A DNA stretch of 64,000 nucleotides. It comes from JABDMH01 sp965223025. Lineage in GTDB: Bacteria; Bacteroidota; Bacteroidia; Chitinophagales; Saprospiraceae. The translations under genes and the position numbers were made by a program. The notes under the pieces are model-generated. The model was given only the letters and a program-made list of their open reading frames with translations, did not search any database and was not told the origin of the DNA. The DNA lies in contig CBDCVP010000023.1 in the NCBI GenBank assembly GCA_965223025.1, positions 2,046,001 to 2,110,000 of the forward strand. The letters are read 5' to 3'. Shown here one piece after another: positions 34,865 to 44,322 of the stretch (position 1 is its first letter; every line of letters starts with the position of its first letter).

Positions 34865-37600
34865 ATGGTCCAACACTTCTTTACCCCTCTCCTATGGTGC
34901 CTGTGTCCTTTATCTTTAGCAGCCCAGCAGATACCTCTTGCTGAACACCCCAGGCCTGATTTTCACAGACAGCTATGGTCAAATCTCAATGGTCAATGGT
35001 CTTTTGCCTTTGACAGTACCAATATCGGGCTTCAAGATCATTGGCACATGGGAACTCATGAACTTGATCGGAAAATAGTTGTGCCCTTCCCCTGGGGATC
35101 ATCCCTATCCGGCGTCGAAGACCTGGCAGACATAGGTTGGTACCAGCGTGAGATCAAAGTCGATGCAGGATGGCAGAACAAACGAACCTTTCTAACCATA
35201 GGAGCGTCGGATTGGGAGACCACTGTATGGCTCGATGGTCACCTACTGGGAAAACACCGAGGTGGTTATGTCCCGTTCTCCTTCGATTTGACGGATTATC
35301 TCATCTACGGCACGGCCCAGAAATTAGTGATCAGGGTGGATGATGTCCGAAGAGATTTTACTTTATATGGCAAACAAGGCTATGGAAATGCACGCGGAAT
35401 ATGGCAGACCATATATCTGGAAGCTCGCGGGCAGGTACATGCCGATGTTGTCCATTTCACTCCAAACATTGATGAGTCACATGTGACAGCCACCGTTTAC
35501 CTAAGTGAAAGAGCTGAACAAAAGATCCCTTTCACCATCGAACTGGCTGACCAGTCAACCGCGCCCCATGAAGGAATAATCAGAGCTGGGTCCGATAAGG
35601 GCATCCTGAAGATTCCGATTGAGGATCAGCATCTATGGACCATGGACGATCCATATTTGTACGAGGCAACACTGAAAATTGCCGACGATGAAGTGCATAG
35701 TTATTTCGGTATGCGCAAGATATCAGTTGTTGATTTACCAGGCACCAACCACCCCTACATCGCGATCAACGACAAACCGATCTATTTACAGCTGGCCCTG
35801 GACCAGTCCTACCATCCAGAGGGATTCTACACTTTCCCTTCGGATCAATTTATGAAGGAAGAAATCATGCGATCTAAGGCCATCGGCCTGAATGGTATCA
35901 GGCCACACATTAAAGTAGAGATACCCCGAAAGCTGTACTGGGCCGATAAACTTGGACTCCTAGTGATGGCCGACTTACCCAACAGTTGGGGCGAACCGAA
36001 TCCACCGATGCAACGTGAAGCTGAGCGTACCCTGCGGCAAATGATCAGGCGTGACTACAACCATCCCTCCATCTTCAGCTGGGTTGTCTTTAACGAATCT
36101 TGGGGATTGCAAACCACCGTCCATCAGGGACCTAACAAACTGCGAAAGTATCTGCCAAGCACCCAATTTTGGGTGGCCTCTATGTACTATCTTGCCAAGT
36201 CTCTAGATGGGACACGATTGGTGGAAGATAATTCCATTTGTTGTGGTGGCGGACATACAGAAACAGACATCAACTCCTTTCATGACTACAAGCCAGGATG
36301 GGTTTGGACTGAGCATCTACAGGACATTGTCGATCGGTCCCACCCTGGCAGTCCTTTTCATTATGAAGATGGTTTCATGCAAGGACACGTACCCCTAATG
36401 AACTCAGAATGCGGCAATGTTTGGGGATATCAAGGCAGTACGGGCGATGTCGATTGGAGCTACGATTACCATAGGATGATCAACTCCTTTAGACTTTTTC
36501 CAGAAATAGCCGGTTGGTTGTATACGGAGCATCATGATGTCATAAATGAATGGAATGGATACTGGAGATTTGACCGTTCAGAGAAGTTCACCGGTTTGGA
36601 GGAGATAATGGAGAAAATGACCATCAGAGATCTGCATTCACCGGTATATATCTCTACCGGTAATGAAATCTGTACTACGGTCAATGCCAGCGATATCCAG
36701 GAGGTGTCGCTGTATATTTCATCGACCACCGACCTTCATCCAGCACAAAAGATGACACTCGACTATGCGTTGGAGCACCTTGATCAGACCGGAATCTCAT
36801 CAGATGTGGCAAATGGAAGTTTGATCATACCCTACAAACCCTTTGTCCATAGATCTATCAATCCTCTGAAAATAAAGATGCCGGCAAGTAGTGGCCTGGC
36901 CCTCCTAAAACTTTCTCTAATGAATGATCGTGGTGAGGTGATCCATCGCAATTTTAAACATTTTGTCGTCGAAAATGGCGTCCTTCCCAAAGGGAAAGAT
37001 GTCGTCACTTCCCGGCCGGACCAGTTTATCAAGGCTCAATGGAGTCAAAAACAATGGGCAGTGCTAGATTCATTAAAGATGAATGGTACCGGTTCTGGTT
37101 TTTTTGAGTACCGCATACCGATCGCATCAGAACTTGACCTATCCGGGAGGCGTTCACATTTTGCGGTGGAAATTTCGGCAAAGGAACTATTTGTGAAGGA
37201 CACCGAAAAAGGTGTGGAAACTTCCATCAACTTCATGAAAGGCGGAAAGGATGCACCAAGTCGAAATCCAAATAGTTACCCTATGACGGACGAGACTACA
37301 CATCCGTCGAATGTTACCATCTTGGTGGATGGGCAGCAGGTAGAAAAACTCACCTTGAGAGATGATCCAGCCGACCATCGGGGTGTGCTTTCTTGGCACA
37401 GCCAACTCAAGGACCTCAGGTTGAGAGAAGCGGGATCCTACGGATATCTTATCGACATTCCTATTGATGACCAGACTATGAGAAAGGCAAAGCAGCGGGG
37501 ATACCTCGATATCCGATTGAGCAGTGACGGGGGCGGCATTGCGGTCTATGGCAAATCATTTGGCAGGTATCCTCTGGATCCATCACTCATTGTAGAGTGA
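34865..37600 (+). CDS. Secreted glycoside hydrolase family 2 protein (beta-galactosidase/glucuronidase-like)
   Basis: A 911-residue exported GH2 enzyme. Signal peptide about 1-20 (ending LAAQ). The sugar-binding jelly-roll follows (WSNLNGQWSFAFD, then GWYQREI), then an Ig-like domain, then the TIM barrel. The barrel has YNHPSIFSWVVFNES (acid/base Glu in NES, about 412) and PLMNSECGNVWG (nucleophile Glu, about 515). A C-terminal extension of about 250 residues follows the barrel. It removes a non-reducing beta-linked sugar from a glycan. The Gfo/Idh/MocA oxidoreductase gene follows 103 bp after it on the same strand, suggesting joint sugar use. Confidence 0.9.
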   Translation: MVQHFFTPLLWCLCPLSLAAQQIPLAEHPRPDFHRQLWSNLNGQWSFAFDSTNIGLQDHWHMGTHELDRKIVVPFPWGSSLSGVEDLADIGWYQREIKVDAGWQNKRTFLTIGASDWETTVWLDGHLLGKHRGGYVPFSFDLTDYLIYGTAQKLVIRVDDVRRDFTLYGKQGYGNARGIWQTIYLEARGQVHADVVHFTPNIDESHVTATVYLSERAEQKIPFTIELADQSTAPHEGIIRAGSDKGILKIPIEDQHLWTMDDPYLYEATLKIADDEVHSYFGMRKISVVDLPGTNHPYIAINDKPIYLQLALDQSYHPEGFYTFPSDQFMKEEIMRSKAIGLNGIRPHIKVEIPRKLYWADKLGLLVMADLPNSWGEPNPPMQREAERTLRQMIRRDYNHPSIFSWVVFNESWGLQTTVHQGPNKLRKYLPSTQFWVASMYYLAKSLDGTRLVEDNSICCGGGHTETDINSFHDYKPGWVWTEHLQDIVDRSHPGSPFHYEDGFMQGHVPLMNSECGNVWGYQGSTGDVDWSYDYHRMINSFRLFPEIAGWLYTEHHDVINEWNGYWRFDRSEKFTGLEEIMEKMTIRDLHSPVYISTGNEICTTVNASDIQEVSLYISSTTDLHPAQKMTLDYALEHLDQTGISSDVANGSLIIPYKPFVHRSINPLKIKMPASSGLALLKLSLMNDRGEVIHRNFKHFVVENGVLPKGKDVVTSRPDQFIKAQWSQKQWAVLDSLKMNGTGSGFFEYRIPIASELDLSGRRSHFAVEISAKELFVKDTEKGVETSINFMKGGKDAPSRNPNSYPMTDETTHPSNVTILVDGQQVEKLTLRDDPADHRGVLSWHSQLKDLRLREAGSYGYLIDIPIDDQTMRKAKQRGYLDIRLSSDGGGIAVYGKSFGRYPLDPSLIVE

Positions 37601-37703
37601 TGCCATTCTCAGATGACTCACCCGAACATTGATCTGGCAGGTCACCATATGATGACTAAATGCTTATCTTAGGATGATTCTTGAAAATTTAAGACTACAT
37701 GTG

Positions 37704-39086
37704 ATGAAAAACAACAGACGATCGTTTATCAAGAAAGCCGCCTTGGGGACAACGGGACTGACCCTGGCTGGTACTGGTGTGTCATTTAGTGCCGAAAGCT
37801 ACCGTCGTATTATTGGTTCTAATGACCGGATCAACATGAGCGTCATCGGTGTACGAGGTCAAGGGTTTGGCCATCTGAGGCGATGGGCTGGCATGGCAGA
37901 GGAAAGGAATGTATACATAAAGACCATTTGCGATGTTGATGAAAATCTATGGGAAGAGCGCATAAACCTTGTCGAAGAAATCCAGGGTACGAGGCCAGGT
38001 GCCGAATATGACATGCGCAAGGTATTGCAGGACGATGACATCGATGCGATATCCATAGCGGCCCCAAATCACTGGCATGCTCTGGCTACTATCTGGGCGG
38101 TGCAGGCAGGTAAGGATGTGTATGTGGAGAAACCATGCTCGCACAATGTTTTTGAAGGAAGAAAAATGGTAGAAGCTGCTAGGAAGTATCAAAGAATTGT
38201 CCAGGTAGGATTCCAGAATCGATCGATCGAGAACGTACGAAAAGCCATGCAATTTCTTCACAACGGAGGGATCGGAGAGGTTTACATGGCCAAGGGACTT
38301 TGCTACAAACCAAGAGACTCATTTGGAATTGCCGAAGACTCCGAGCCACCCGCTGGTCTCCACTATGATCTGTGGCTCGGTCCCGCTAAATGGAGGCCCT
38401 ATAACGAGCTTAAAGGTCACTACAACTGGCATTGGCACTGGTCCACAGGAAATGGCGACATAGGCAATCAGGGTCCTCATCAATTCGATGTGGCAAGATG
38501 GGGACTCAATAAAAATGAACATCCTATCAAAGTGTCTTCATCTGGAGGATATTTTAAATATGGACCTGATGAGTGTAGCCAGGAGACCGCAAATACGCAA
38601 ACGACTCAGCTGGAATACGCAGATGGTAAGATCTTGCAGTTTGAAGTAAGGGGACTTTTCACAGCTGGCGAAGCCCCCCTTGATGTCAAAATAGGTAACC
38701 TTTTCTATGGCACCGATGGTTGGATGGAGATCAATGGTGGCCAATGGAGGACTTACATGGGTAGGGACAATACTCCCGGCCCCAGCTCAGATGATAGCGG
38801 AGATGGAGTCGATCAAGTAGTCGGTTACTTAGCAGCGCCAGGAGGTGGTGGCCACTATGCCAATTTCATCAGTGCTCTAAGATCTGGCAAACGCAATGAT
38901 CTTACCTGCGACATCGAAGAGGGATATTTGTCCACAGTTCTACCTCTATTGGCCAATGTGAGCTATCGTTTGGGAAGAAACCTAACTTTTGACGGAAAAT
39001 CGGAAAAATTTGTTGGCGATTCGGAGGCCAACAAAATGTTGACACGACAGTACCGGGAGCCATACGTGGTGAGGGACGAAGTATAG
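37704..39086 (+). CDS. Tat-exported Gfo/Idh/MocA-family oxidoreductase
   Basis: A 460-residue oxidoreductase starting MKNNRRSFIKKAALG, a Tat signal with the twin-arginine RRSFIKK. I chose the ATG at 37704 for this reason; the frame opens at 37674. The Rossmann stretch is SVIGVRGQGFGHLR (about 46-59), followed by VYVEKPCSHN (about 140) and GNGDIGNQGPHQFDVARWG, with the His-x3-Asp catalytic motif. Family members act on sugars or cyclitols with a tightly bound NAD(P). It is a second copy of the family in this window; the sequences differ strongly from the 18026 gene. Confidence 0.92.
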   Translation: MKNNRRSFIKKAALGTTGLTLAGTGVSFSAESYRRIIGSNDRINMSVIGVRGQGFGHLRRWAGMAEERNVYIKTICDVDENLWEERINLVEEIQGTRPGAEYDMRKVLQDDDIDAISIAAPNHWHALATIWAVQAGKDVYVEKPCSHNVFEGRKMVEAARKYQRIVQVGFQNRSIENVRKAMQFLHNGGIGEVYMAKGLCYKPRDSFGIAEDSEPPAGLHYDLWLGPAKWRPYNELKGHYNWHWHWSTGNGDIGNQGPHQFDVARWGLNKNEHPIKVSSSGGYFKYGPDECSQETANTQTTQLEYADGKILQFEVRGLFTAGEAPLDVKIGNLFYGTDGWMEINGGQWRTYMGRDNTPGPSSDDSGDGVDQVVGYLAAPGGGGHYANFISALRSGKRNDLTCDIEEGYLSTVLPLLANVSYRLGRNLTFDGKSEKFVGDSEANKMLTRQYREPYVVRDEV

Positions 39087-39229
39087 TCCTTCCGCAAGAT
39101 CATCAATGGTGGCAGCCGTGTCTAAGCACCCCAAGGGTCTCAAAGTATGCCTTAATAAAAATACTGTCATTCAATAGGGCCTAGATGTCCAGGTGTAAAC
39201 CATCTGCTCAACAACATATTAACATATGA

Positions 39230-39253
39230 TTATGTCGTCATGTTTCGACATAA
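39230..39253 (+). promoter_or_regulatory. Inverted repeat upstream of cysH
   Basis: TTATGTCG and CGACATAA form a perfect 8-bp inverted repeat around an 8-nt centre. A second, overlapping repeat pairs CATGTTTCGA (39239-39248) with TCGAAACaacATG (39266-39278). The two cannot form at once. A short palindrome CATAT-TAAC-ATATG lies at 39215-39228. All are upstream of the candidate promoter, so they look more like an operator or regulator-binding cluster than a leader-RNA switch. Confidence 0.35.
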
Positions 39254-39305
39254 GTAAAGCTGAAATCGAAACAACATGTAGTATAACATACTGAATATCA
39301 ATATA

Positions 39306-39338
39306 TTTAGATTAGGAGATTGATTTATATTATATTTG
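39306..39338 (+). promoter_or_regulatory. Candidate cysH promoter, Bacteroidota type
   Basis: TATATTTG at 39331-39338 matches the -7 consensus TAnnTTTG exactly. A TTTA at 39306-39309 is a possible weak -33 element 21 nt upstream. The element lies 32 bp before the ATG of cysH. Confidence 0.45.
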
Positions 39339-39370
39339 TAGCCTACCAATAACATACAAGTCCAGAAGTT

Positions 39371-40069
39371 ATGAAGTCACCTGATACAGCTATTGCCAAA
39401 AGAGTCCTGTCGGCTGAAGAAATCAAAGTGCTGAATGACAAGTATCATTCCCTTTCGATTCGGGGACGCATAGATGCTTTGTATCAAGATTTCAGTGCTG
39501 ATGAGGTGATGCTGACCAGTTCATTTGCTGCTACTTCAGCATTTCTTCTGAGAGAATTTTCTTTGGTCAACAAAGAGCAGGTGATTTTTTTCATTGACAC
39601 GGGTTATCATTTTGATGAGACATTAGCCTATAAGCAGGAGCTCACGGACCGATATGGACTCAATGTAAAGTCAATCAGCGCCCTGAAGGAAGAGCACGAG
39701 TTTACGACAAAGGACGAGACTTGGAAGAAGAATCCTGAGTTCTGCTGTAGTCTCAACAAGGTAAAGCCGTTGGACTTGGTCAAACAGCGTTACACGGTGT
39801 GGGTAAGCGGATTGATGAAGTGGCAGAGCGATCATAGGGCTACCCTGGATATTTTTGAGGACCGTGGTGGCATCCTAAAATTCTACCCCCTGCTTGATGT
39901 GAGTGAAGAAGATCGAGAAAAATACATCAGCAAGAATGATTTACCATTCCATCCATTGGTAGCCAAGGGATATCATTCCATAGGTTGCAAGCATTGCACG
40001 GTTCCTGGCGAAGACCGAACAGGTAGATGGAACAACAGCCCAAAGACCGAATGTGGACTACACCTCTAG
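39371..40069 (+). CDS. cysH: Sulfonucleotide (APS/PAPS) reductase CysH
   Basis: A 232-residue assimilatory reductase that reduces adenylyl sulfate to sulfite and AMP. The cysteine pairs CC (in EFCCSLNKVKPL, about 120) and CKHC (about 213-216) are the [4Fe-4S] ligands that mark the APS-type enzyme; the catalytic Cys is in the C-terminal ECGLHL. The PP-loop-like SSFAATSAF lies near residue 48. It stands alone here, without the ATP sulfurylase genes. It converges on the cytochrome gene with an 8-bp gap. Confidence 0.9.
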   Translation: MKSPDTAIAKRVLSAEEIKVLNDKYHSLSIRGRIDALYQDFSADEVMLTSSFAATSAFLLREFSLVNKEQVIFFIDTGYHFDETLAYKQELTDRYGLNVKSISALKEEHEFTTKDETWKKNPEFCCSLNKVKPLDLVKQRYTVWVSGLMKWQSDHRATLDIFEDRGGILKFYPLLDVSEEDREKYISKNDLPFHPLVAKGYHSIGCKHCTVPGEDRTGRWNNSPKTECGLHL

Positions 40070-40077
40070 CGGAGCAA

Positions 40078-40503
40078 CTATTCTTGAATGCTCATTAAGT
40101 AAGCAACAAGCTCCCCTTTTCGACCTCTGATTTCGTCTTGATCCATACCCAATGAATCATACACTTCTCCCCATACGGGCATTTCTCGAGGTCCATGTGC
40201 TTTGACAAGCAAGCGACCATCAATGATCCTAGCTATCTCTGCTACCGGAAATTCGGCTTTCTTCCGCCGATCCATGATCAATGTGAGGTCAGGCGGCTTT
40301 GTTTCCAGGTCAGTTTTTGTCGGAAGCTGATCATCCATGCCATGACATGGCATGCACTGTTCGGCAAAAATAGCTTTACCCCTCTCTGCCTGTGCGTAGC
40401 GGGTTCCATCGCGAGCTCCTTGATTGCATGAGATCAATGTTGGCAGTAGTGCCAGAGATGTGATCAAAGCAGCACCAAATAATCTGATTGCGGTTATCTT
40501 CAT
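40078..40503 (-). CDS. Cytochrome c lipoprotein
   Basis: A 141-residue monohaem cytochrome c. The signal ends in a lipobox (TLISC, Cys about residue 26), so the protein is probably membrane-anchored on the periplasmic side. The haem motif is CMPCH (about 50-54). A likely distal Met is in PREMPVWGE (about 108). It may shuttle electrons to a terminal oxidase or other redox enzyme. It is a single-gene unit converging on cysH. Confidence 0.88.
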   Translation of the reverse strand: MKITAIRLFGAALITSLALLPTLISCNQGARDGTRYAQAERGKAIFAEQCMPCHGMDDQLPTKTDLETKPPDLTLIMDRRKKAEFPVAEIARIIDGRLLVKAHGPREMPVWGEVYDSLGMDQDEIRGRKGELVAYLMSIQE

Positions 40504-41364
40504 GACTAACTATTTACACAAATAATGGATTTATTACACGCTGAGAATTCCTAGGGGCAGATACATTTGCTGGGACCACCTACAAAATTCAAATTACCTC
40601 AATAAGGTATTGAAATCCACTTTTTCAATGGATGATATAAATCACTATATCCGGTGATTTCGAAGTGATCCGTCTCGCCAAATACTTCAGGTGGATCAAT
40701 CCTCCAAGATCTAACCTGCAGCGTCATCGACCATCATAGCTAGCTAGTCCCCTAGCTTGCACCCATTCGGAGAAAGTACTTTATCACTCTTGATTGCCCG
40801 TCCTCAAGTTGGTCCCCATTGTCTAAGAATCTGATCATTCTGTCGATGTTGGACAATAAATCCTCAAATTTTTCTTTTATTTAAGGTAGCGCAGAGAATG
40901 AATCCTAATCTGGGTTTTAAACACTCCTCTGCGATGTTAGCTCTCACCTCTCCATACATTAGTATTTTTTGTTAATAGTGCAATCTTCTTGATCCTGTGG
41001 TATGGATCGTACTTGACTCCAAAGAAATCAAAGATGTTTTTTGATTACTAATTATGTTTTGGGTGGGTCAGCATTAAAGAATGCTGACCCCTTCCAATGC
41101 ACGAATCCCACCATGTCATAGCCCAGCATCGACCTTAGCGAGCCCACTCCGGCGAAATACCATCTACATATCATATGTCGATTTAAAAATGAGATTTTCA
41201 CTTTTTCGAGATTAGGTGATGCCTGAGTATCAGCCAATTGAGAAAAATGGAAAATCACCAATGGAGCCATTTCTGATTACTAATCTTGTCAGAGTGGATT
41301 AACTAGTCGCCCGCATTCCGACTGCAAGAATCTCCTTACCTTTCCATGCTCAAATCAACAAAAT
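40504..41364. other. Gene-free interval, about 860 bp
   Basis: No convincing gene on either strand; a 72-codon minus-strand frame (41052-41270) has no family signature. The interval contains a weak hairpin ATTGAAA/TTTCAAT at 40609-40629 and the stronger hairpin and direct repeats listed separately at 41042-41284. The sequence is AT-rich with scattered T-runs. It could be the remains of lost genes. Confidence 0.5.
41042..41284. repeat. 11-bp direct repeats flanking a 221-bp segment with a perfect hairpin
   Basis: TGATTACTAAT occurs at 41042-41052 and again at 41274-41284. Just inside the left copy lies a perfect hairpin: GGGTCAGCATT (41065-41075), loop AAAG, AATGCTGACCC (41080-41090). The inside ends show no inverted repeat, so this is not a standard MITE. 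It might be a target-duplication scar or chance. Confidence 0.35.
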
Positions 41365-41889
41365 TTGGACATCACATATCGAAGAGCGGCTCAAAGGGAT
41401 TGTACCGATATCGCCATGCTACATGTCAGCAGTTGGAAAAATCACTATCACGGCATCGTGCGTGACACCTACCTCGATGAGGAGGTGGAAGAAGAGCGAA
41501 AAACTGTCTGGCAGCAGAGGTTCAAACTACCTCCATCTGATCAAATCATCATATTGGCAGAGGCCAGGGATCAACTGTGTGGATTCGCCTGTGTCTATGC
41601 CCACCGAAGCGAGGAATGGGGTGCCTACTTGGATAACCTCCATGTATTGCCGGCATTCCAGGGATATGGCATCGGCCGCGAATTGATCCAACGCAGTGCT
41701 CAAGCTGTCCACGCCTTTGATGACAGCATTCAGCAATACTATCTTTGGGTCTTTGAGAAAAATCATGCTGCAATCTCTTTTTACGAACACAATGGCGGAG
41801 AGCTCTGCGATCGCGATGTGATCGCTTGTCCAGACGGACAATCTTACCCTTGCATCCGTTATAGTTGGAAGGTTTCAGAGCTACTCTAA
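41365..41889 (+). CDS. GNAT-family N-acetyltransferase
   Basis: A 174-residue GCN5-type acetyltransferase. The acetyl-CoA-binding P-loop motif is VLPAFQGYGIGRELI (about 92-106), preceded by the strand AYLDNLHV. FYEHNGGE in the C-terminal part is also typical. The best start is a TTG at 41365; no in-frame ATG lies nearby upstream. The gene ends 9 bp before modA, so it may be co-transcribed with the molybdate transporter. The substrate is unknown, and the link to molybdate is positional only. Confidence 0.8.
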   Translation: MDITYRRAAQRDCTDIAMLHVSSWKNHYHGIVRDTYLDEEVEEERKTVWQQRFKLPPSDQIIILAEARDQLCGFACVYAHRSEEWGAYLDNLHVLPAFQGYGIGRELIQRSAQAVHAFDDSIQQYYLWVFEKNHAAISFYEHNGGELCDRDVIACPDGQSYPCIRYSWKVSELL

Positions 41890-41898
41890 TTCAGCCCA

Positions 41899-42660
41899 AT
41901 GCGCATTGACATCTACCTAATCATCTCTTCAGGACTGCTCCTTACGGTTTGCTGTGGCACACAACATCGCAATCCAAAGCTGACCATTGCCACTTCAGCT
42001 AATGCCCAATTTGCAGTCCAAGAAGTGGCCATGACCTTTGAGAGAAAAGAGCATGTCGAGTGCGACATCATCATGGGTTCATCTGGAAAACTAACAGCCC
42101 AGATCAAAGAAGGTGCACCTTTTGATCTGTTTTTTTCCGCCGATATGCGATATCCAAATGAGTTGCATGCCCGTGGACTCACTCTGGTGGCACCCGAAGT
42201 ATACGCCTATGGAAAACTGGTATTGTGGTCGGTGAGACCAGATCTGTCACCAACACTGAGAGACATAATCCAGCCTCAGATCAAGTACATCGCTGTAGCT
42301 AATCCCAAAACGGCACCTTACGGAAGGGCTGCCCTGCAGGTATTGGAGCGAAACGGCTTAATGGACCTTGTCTCCGGTAAGTTGGTATATGGTGAAAGTG
42401 TCGCTCAAGCCAATCAATTCATCCTATCGGCAGCTTCAGATGTTGGCTTCACCGCCAAATCTGTTATCTTGTCCACACATTTAGAAGGCAAGGGAAAATG
42501 GATCGAAATGGACCCGGGAAGCTACGATCCCATTGCACAAGGTGTGGCTCTCCTGCGACGTGACGGTGCAAATGAAGGGGCTGCAAAGTCCTTTTACGAT
42601 TTTTTATTTTCCTCAGAAGGAGCGGTGATCCTAAAAAAATATGGCTACCGTTTACCATAG
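41899..42660 (+). CDS. modA: Molybdate ABC transporter substrate-binding lipoprotein ModA
   Basis: A 253-residue periplasmic binding protein. The signal has a Cys pair near residue 19 (TVCC), so it is probably a lipoprotein. Motifs of the ModA family: ATSANAQFAVQEVA (about 31-44), FDLFFSADMRYP, VANPKTAPYGRAA, and SDVGFTAKSV. It binds molybdate or tungstate and hands it to ModB. The permease and ATPase genes follow, making a complete modABC transporter. Molybdate need implies molybdoenzymes elsewhere in the genome. Confidence 0.9.
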   Translation: MRIDIYLIISSGLLLTVCCGTQHRNPKLTIATSANAQFAVQEVAMTFERKEHVECDIIMGSSGKLTAQIKEGAPFDLFFSADMRYPNELHARGLTLVAPEVYAYGKLVLWSVRPDLSPTLRDIIQPQIKYIAVANPKTAPYGRAALQVLERNGLMDLVSGKLVYGESVAQANQFILSAASDVGFTAKSVILSTHLEGKGKWIEMDPGSYDPIAQGVALLRRDGANEGAAKSFYDFLFSSEGAVILKKYGYRLP

Positions 42661-42740
42661 GAGTTACTGGTTGAATGCTTGATGGGTCTCCCTCCCCAAC
42701 TCGCAAATTTTGCAACTGTTTTAGTTTTTAGTCTGATAAA

Positions 42741-43412
42741 ATGGATTGGCAGCCGATCTACCTTACTTTCAAACTGGCGTTTGTTACGACAACAATCCTT
42801 TTCGTAATAGCCATACCATTGAGTTATTGGCTTTCTTCCACCAAAAGTAAAATCAAGCCCATCATTGAAACCGTGGTGAGTCTACCCTTAGTCCTGCCAC
42901 CCACCGTGCTCGGTTTTTATCTACTAGTGGCATTCAGTCCAGCGAATACACTTGGACGATGGATTGATGATCATCTGGGACTAAGGATGGTGTTCTCCTT
43001 TGAAGGTCTCGTCCTGGCCTCGATCATCTACAGCTTGCCATTTATGGTGCAACCCATTCAATCTGGACTCAGTAATCTACCCCAATATCTGCAAGAGGCC
43101 TCTTCTGTGTTGGGGAAATCCAGGTATACTACCCTGACGAAAGTTCTACTACCTAATATCAAGCCATCCTTGCTCACTGGTATTGTGCTCTCCTTTGCCC
43201 ACACTATAGGAGAATTTGGTGTAGTACTAATGATTGGAGGCAATATTCCCGGCAAGACCAGGGTTGCCTCTATTGCCATTTATGACGAGGTGGAATCCTT
43301 AAATTATGGTGCTGCTAATGCTTACGCTATATTTCTGATCTCCGTCACTTTTATCATTTTGCTAGTGGTTTATTCGGTCAATGGCAGCTATTTCAAGCGA
43401 AGAATTTTATGA
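42741..43412 (+). CDS. modB: Molybdate ABC transporter permease ModB
   Basis: A 223-residue inner-membrane permease with five to six helices. The cytoplasmic coupling motif EASSVLGKSRYTTLTKVLLP (about 117-136) is the EAA loop that contacts ModC, and LPPTVLGFYLL lies near residue 53. The gene follows modA after 80 bp and overlaps modC by 4 bp, which couples their translation. Confidence 0.93.
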   Translation: MDWQPIYLTFKLAFVTTTILFVIAIPLSYWLSSTKSKIKPIIETVVSLPLVLPPTVLGFYLLVAFSPANTLGRWIDDHLGLRMVFSFEGLVLASIIYSLPFMVQPIQSGLSNLPQYLQEASSVLGKSRYTTLTKVLLPNIKPSLLTGIVLSFAHTIGEFGVVLMIGGNIPGKTRVASIAIYDEVESLNYGAANAYAIFLISVTFIILLVVYSVNGSYFKRRIL

Positions 43413-44284
43413 TGGTGCTCGATGTCAGAAAACGTTTGGAGGCACCCGATGGATTCCTCAATCTGGATATTCAATGTGCCTTTGAGCTTCGCAAAATGGC
43501 CACCATCTTCGGTAAGTCAGGTGCAGGTAAAACTTCAATATTGCGGATGATCGCCGGCCTAATGCGACCGGATGAGGGACAGATTACCTGCGATGATAAG
43601 ATATGGTTTGACCATCAGGCCGCAGTCAATGAGCGGCCTCAGAGGCGCAATATTGGTTTTGTGTTTCAAGATGATGGACTTTTTCCAAATATGACGGTAG
43701 ATCGGAACATCAATTATGCAATGAATGGCAAAGTAGATCGAGACTTGTTGAAAGAATTAATCGACACCTTCGAACTGGGTTCTTTGCAAAGTAAGCGTGC
43801 TACCACACTATCGCGAGGACAAAAACAGCGAGTCATGCTCGCTCAGGCATTGGCGAAAAAGCCTGCACTATTGTTGCTAGACGAACCATTTTCGGCATTG
43901 GATGAAGGCATGCGTACCAAGATGCAGGACTATATCCGACATGTCCAAGCCACCTCAAATCTGACGACCATCTTAGTCAGCCACGACGTTAAAGAAGTGA
44001 TCCGCTTATCCGATAAAGTCTATATGTTAGAGGATGGTATAATCAGCCGATATGGCCATCCAGCTGAATTATTCTTTGGTCAACAGGGCGCACCGGCTTT
44101 GGACTGGATTGGTGAAATCGTGCAAATGACGAGACAAGATCAGATGATCGAACTGCTGGTTTTAGTGACCACCGGTCTGATCAAGGTACAGACTTCATCT
44201 TTGGAGAACGTCACACTTGGTGTCGGTGATAAAATACGTCTATCACAGGCAGAATTTAATCCGACCATCGAAAAACTACAGTAG
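43409..44284 (+). CDS. modC: Molybdate ABC transporter ATP-binding protein ModC
   Basis: A 291-residue ATPase. Walker A is GKSGAGKT (about 36-43). The ABC signature reads LSRGQ instead of the usual LSGGQ, as in some ModC proteins. Walker B is LLLLDEPFSALD and the H-loop is SHD. The last 70 residues are a TOBE-like beta domain (GEIVQMTR to the end), the usual ModC regulatory end. It energises molybdate uptake through ModB. Confidence 0.92.
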   Translation: MMVLDVRKRLEAPDGFLNLDIQCAFELRKMATIFGKSGAGKTSILRMIAGLMRPDEGQITCDDKIWFDHQAAVNERPQRRNIGFVFQDDGLFPNMTVDRNINYAMNGKVDRDLLKELIDTFELGSLQSKRATTLSRGQKQRVMLAQALAKKPALLLLDEPFSALDEGMRTKMQDYIRHVQATSNLTTILVSHDVKEVIRLSDKVYMLEDGIISRYGHPAELFFGQQGAPALDWIGEIVQMTRQDQMIELLVLVTTGLIKVQTSSLENVTLGVGDKIRLSQAEFNPTIEKLQ

Positions 44285-44322
44285 TCAAAACGACTCAGCG
44301 AGCTAGTCGAGGATTGGATGAG

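Noticed and set aside
41052..41270. 72-codon minus-strand frame next to the hairpin
   Set aside because: No recognisable domain, and its 3' end is the inverted repeat itself.
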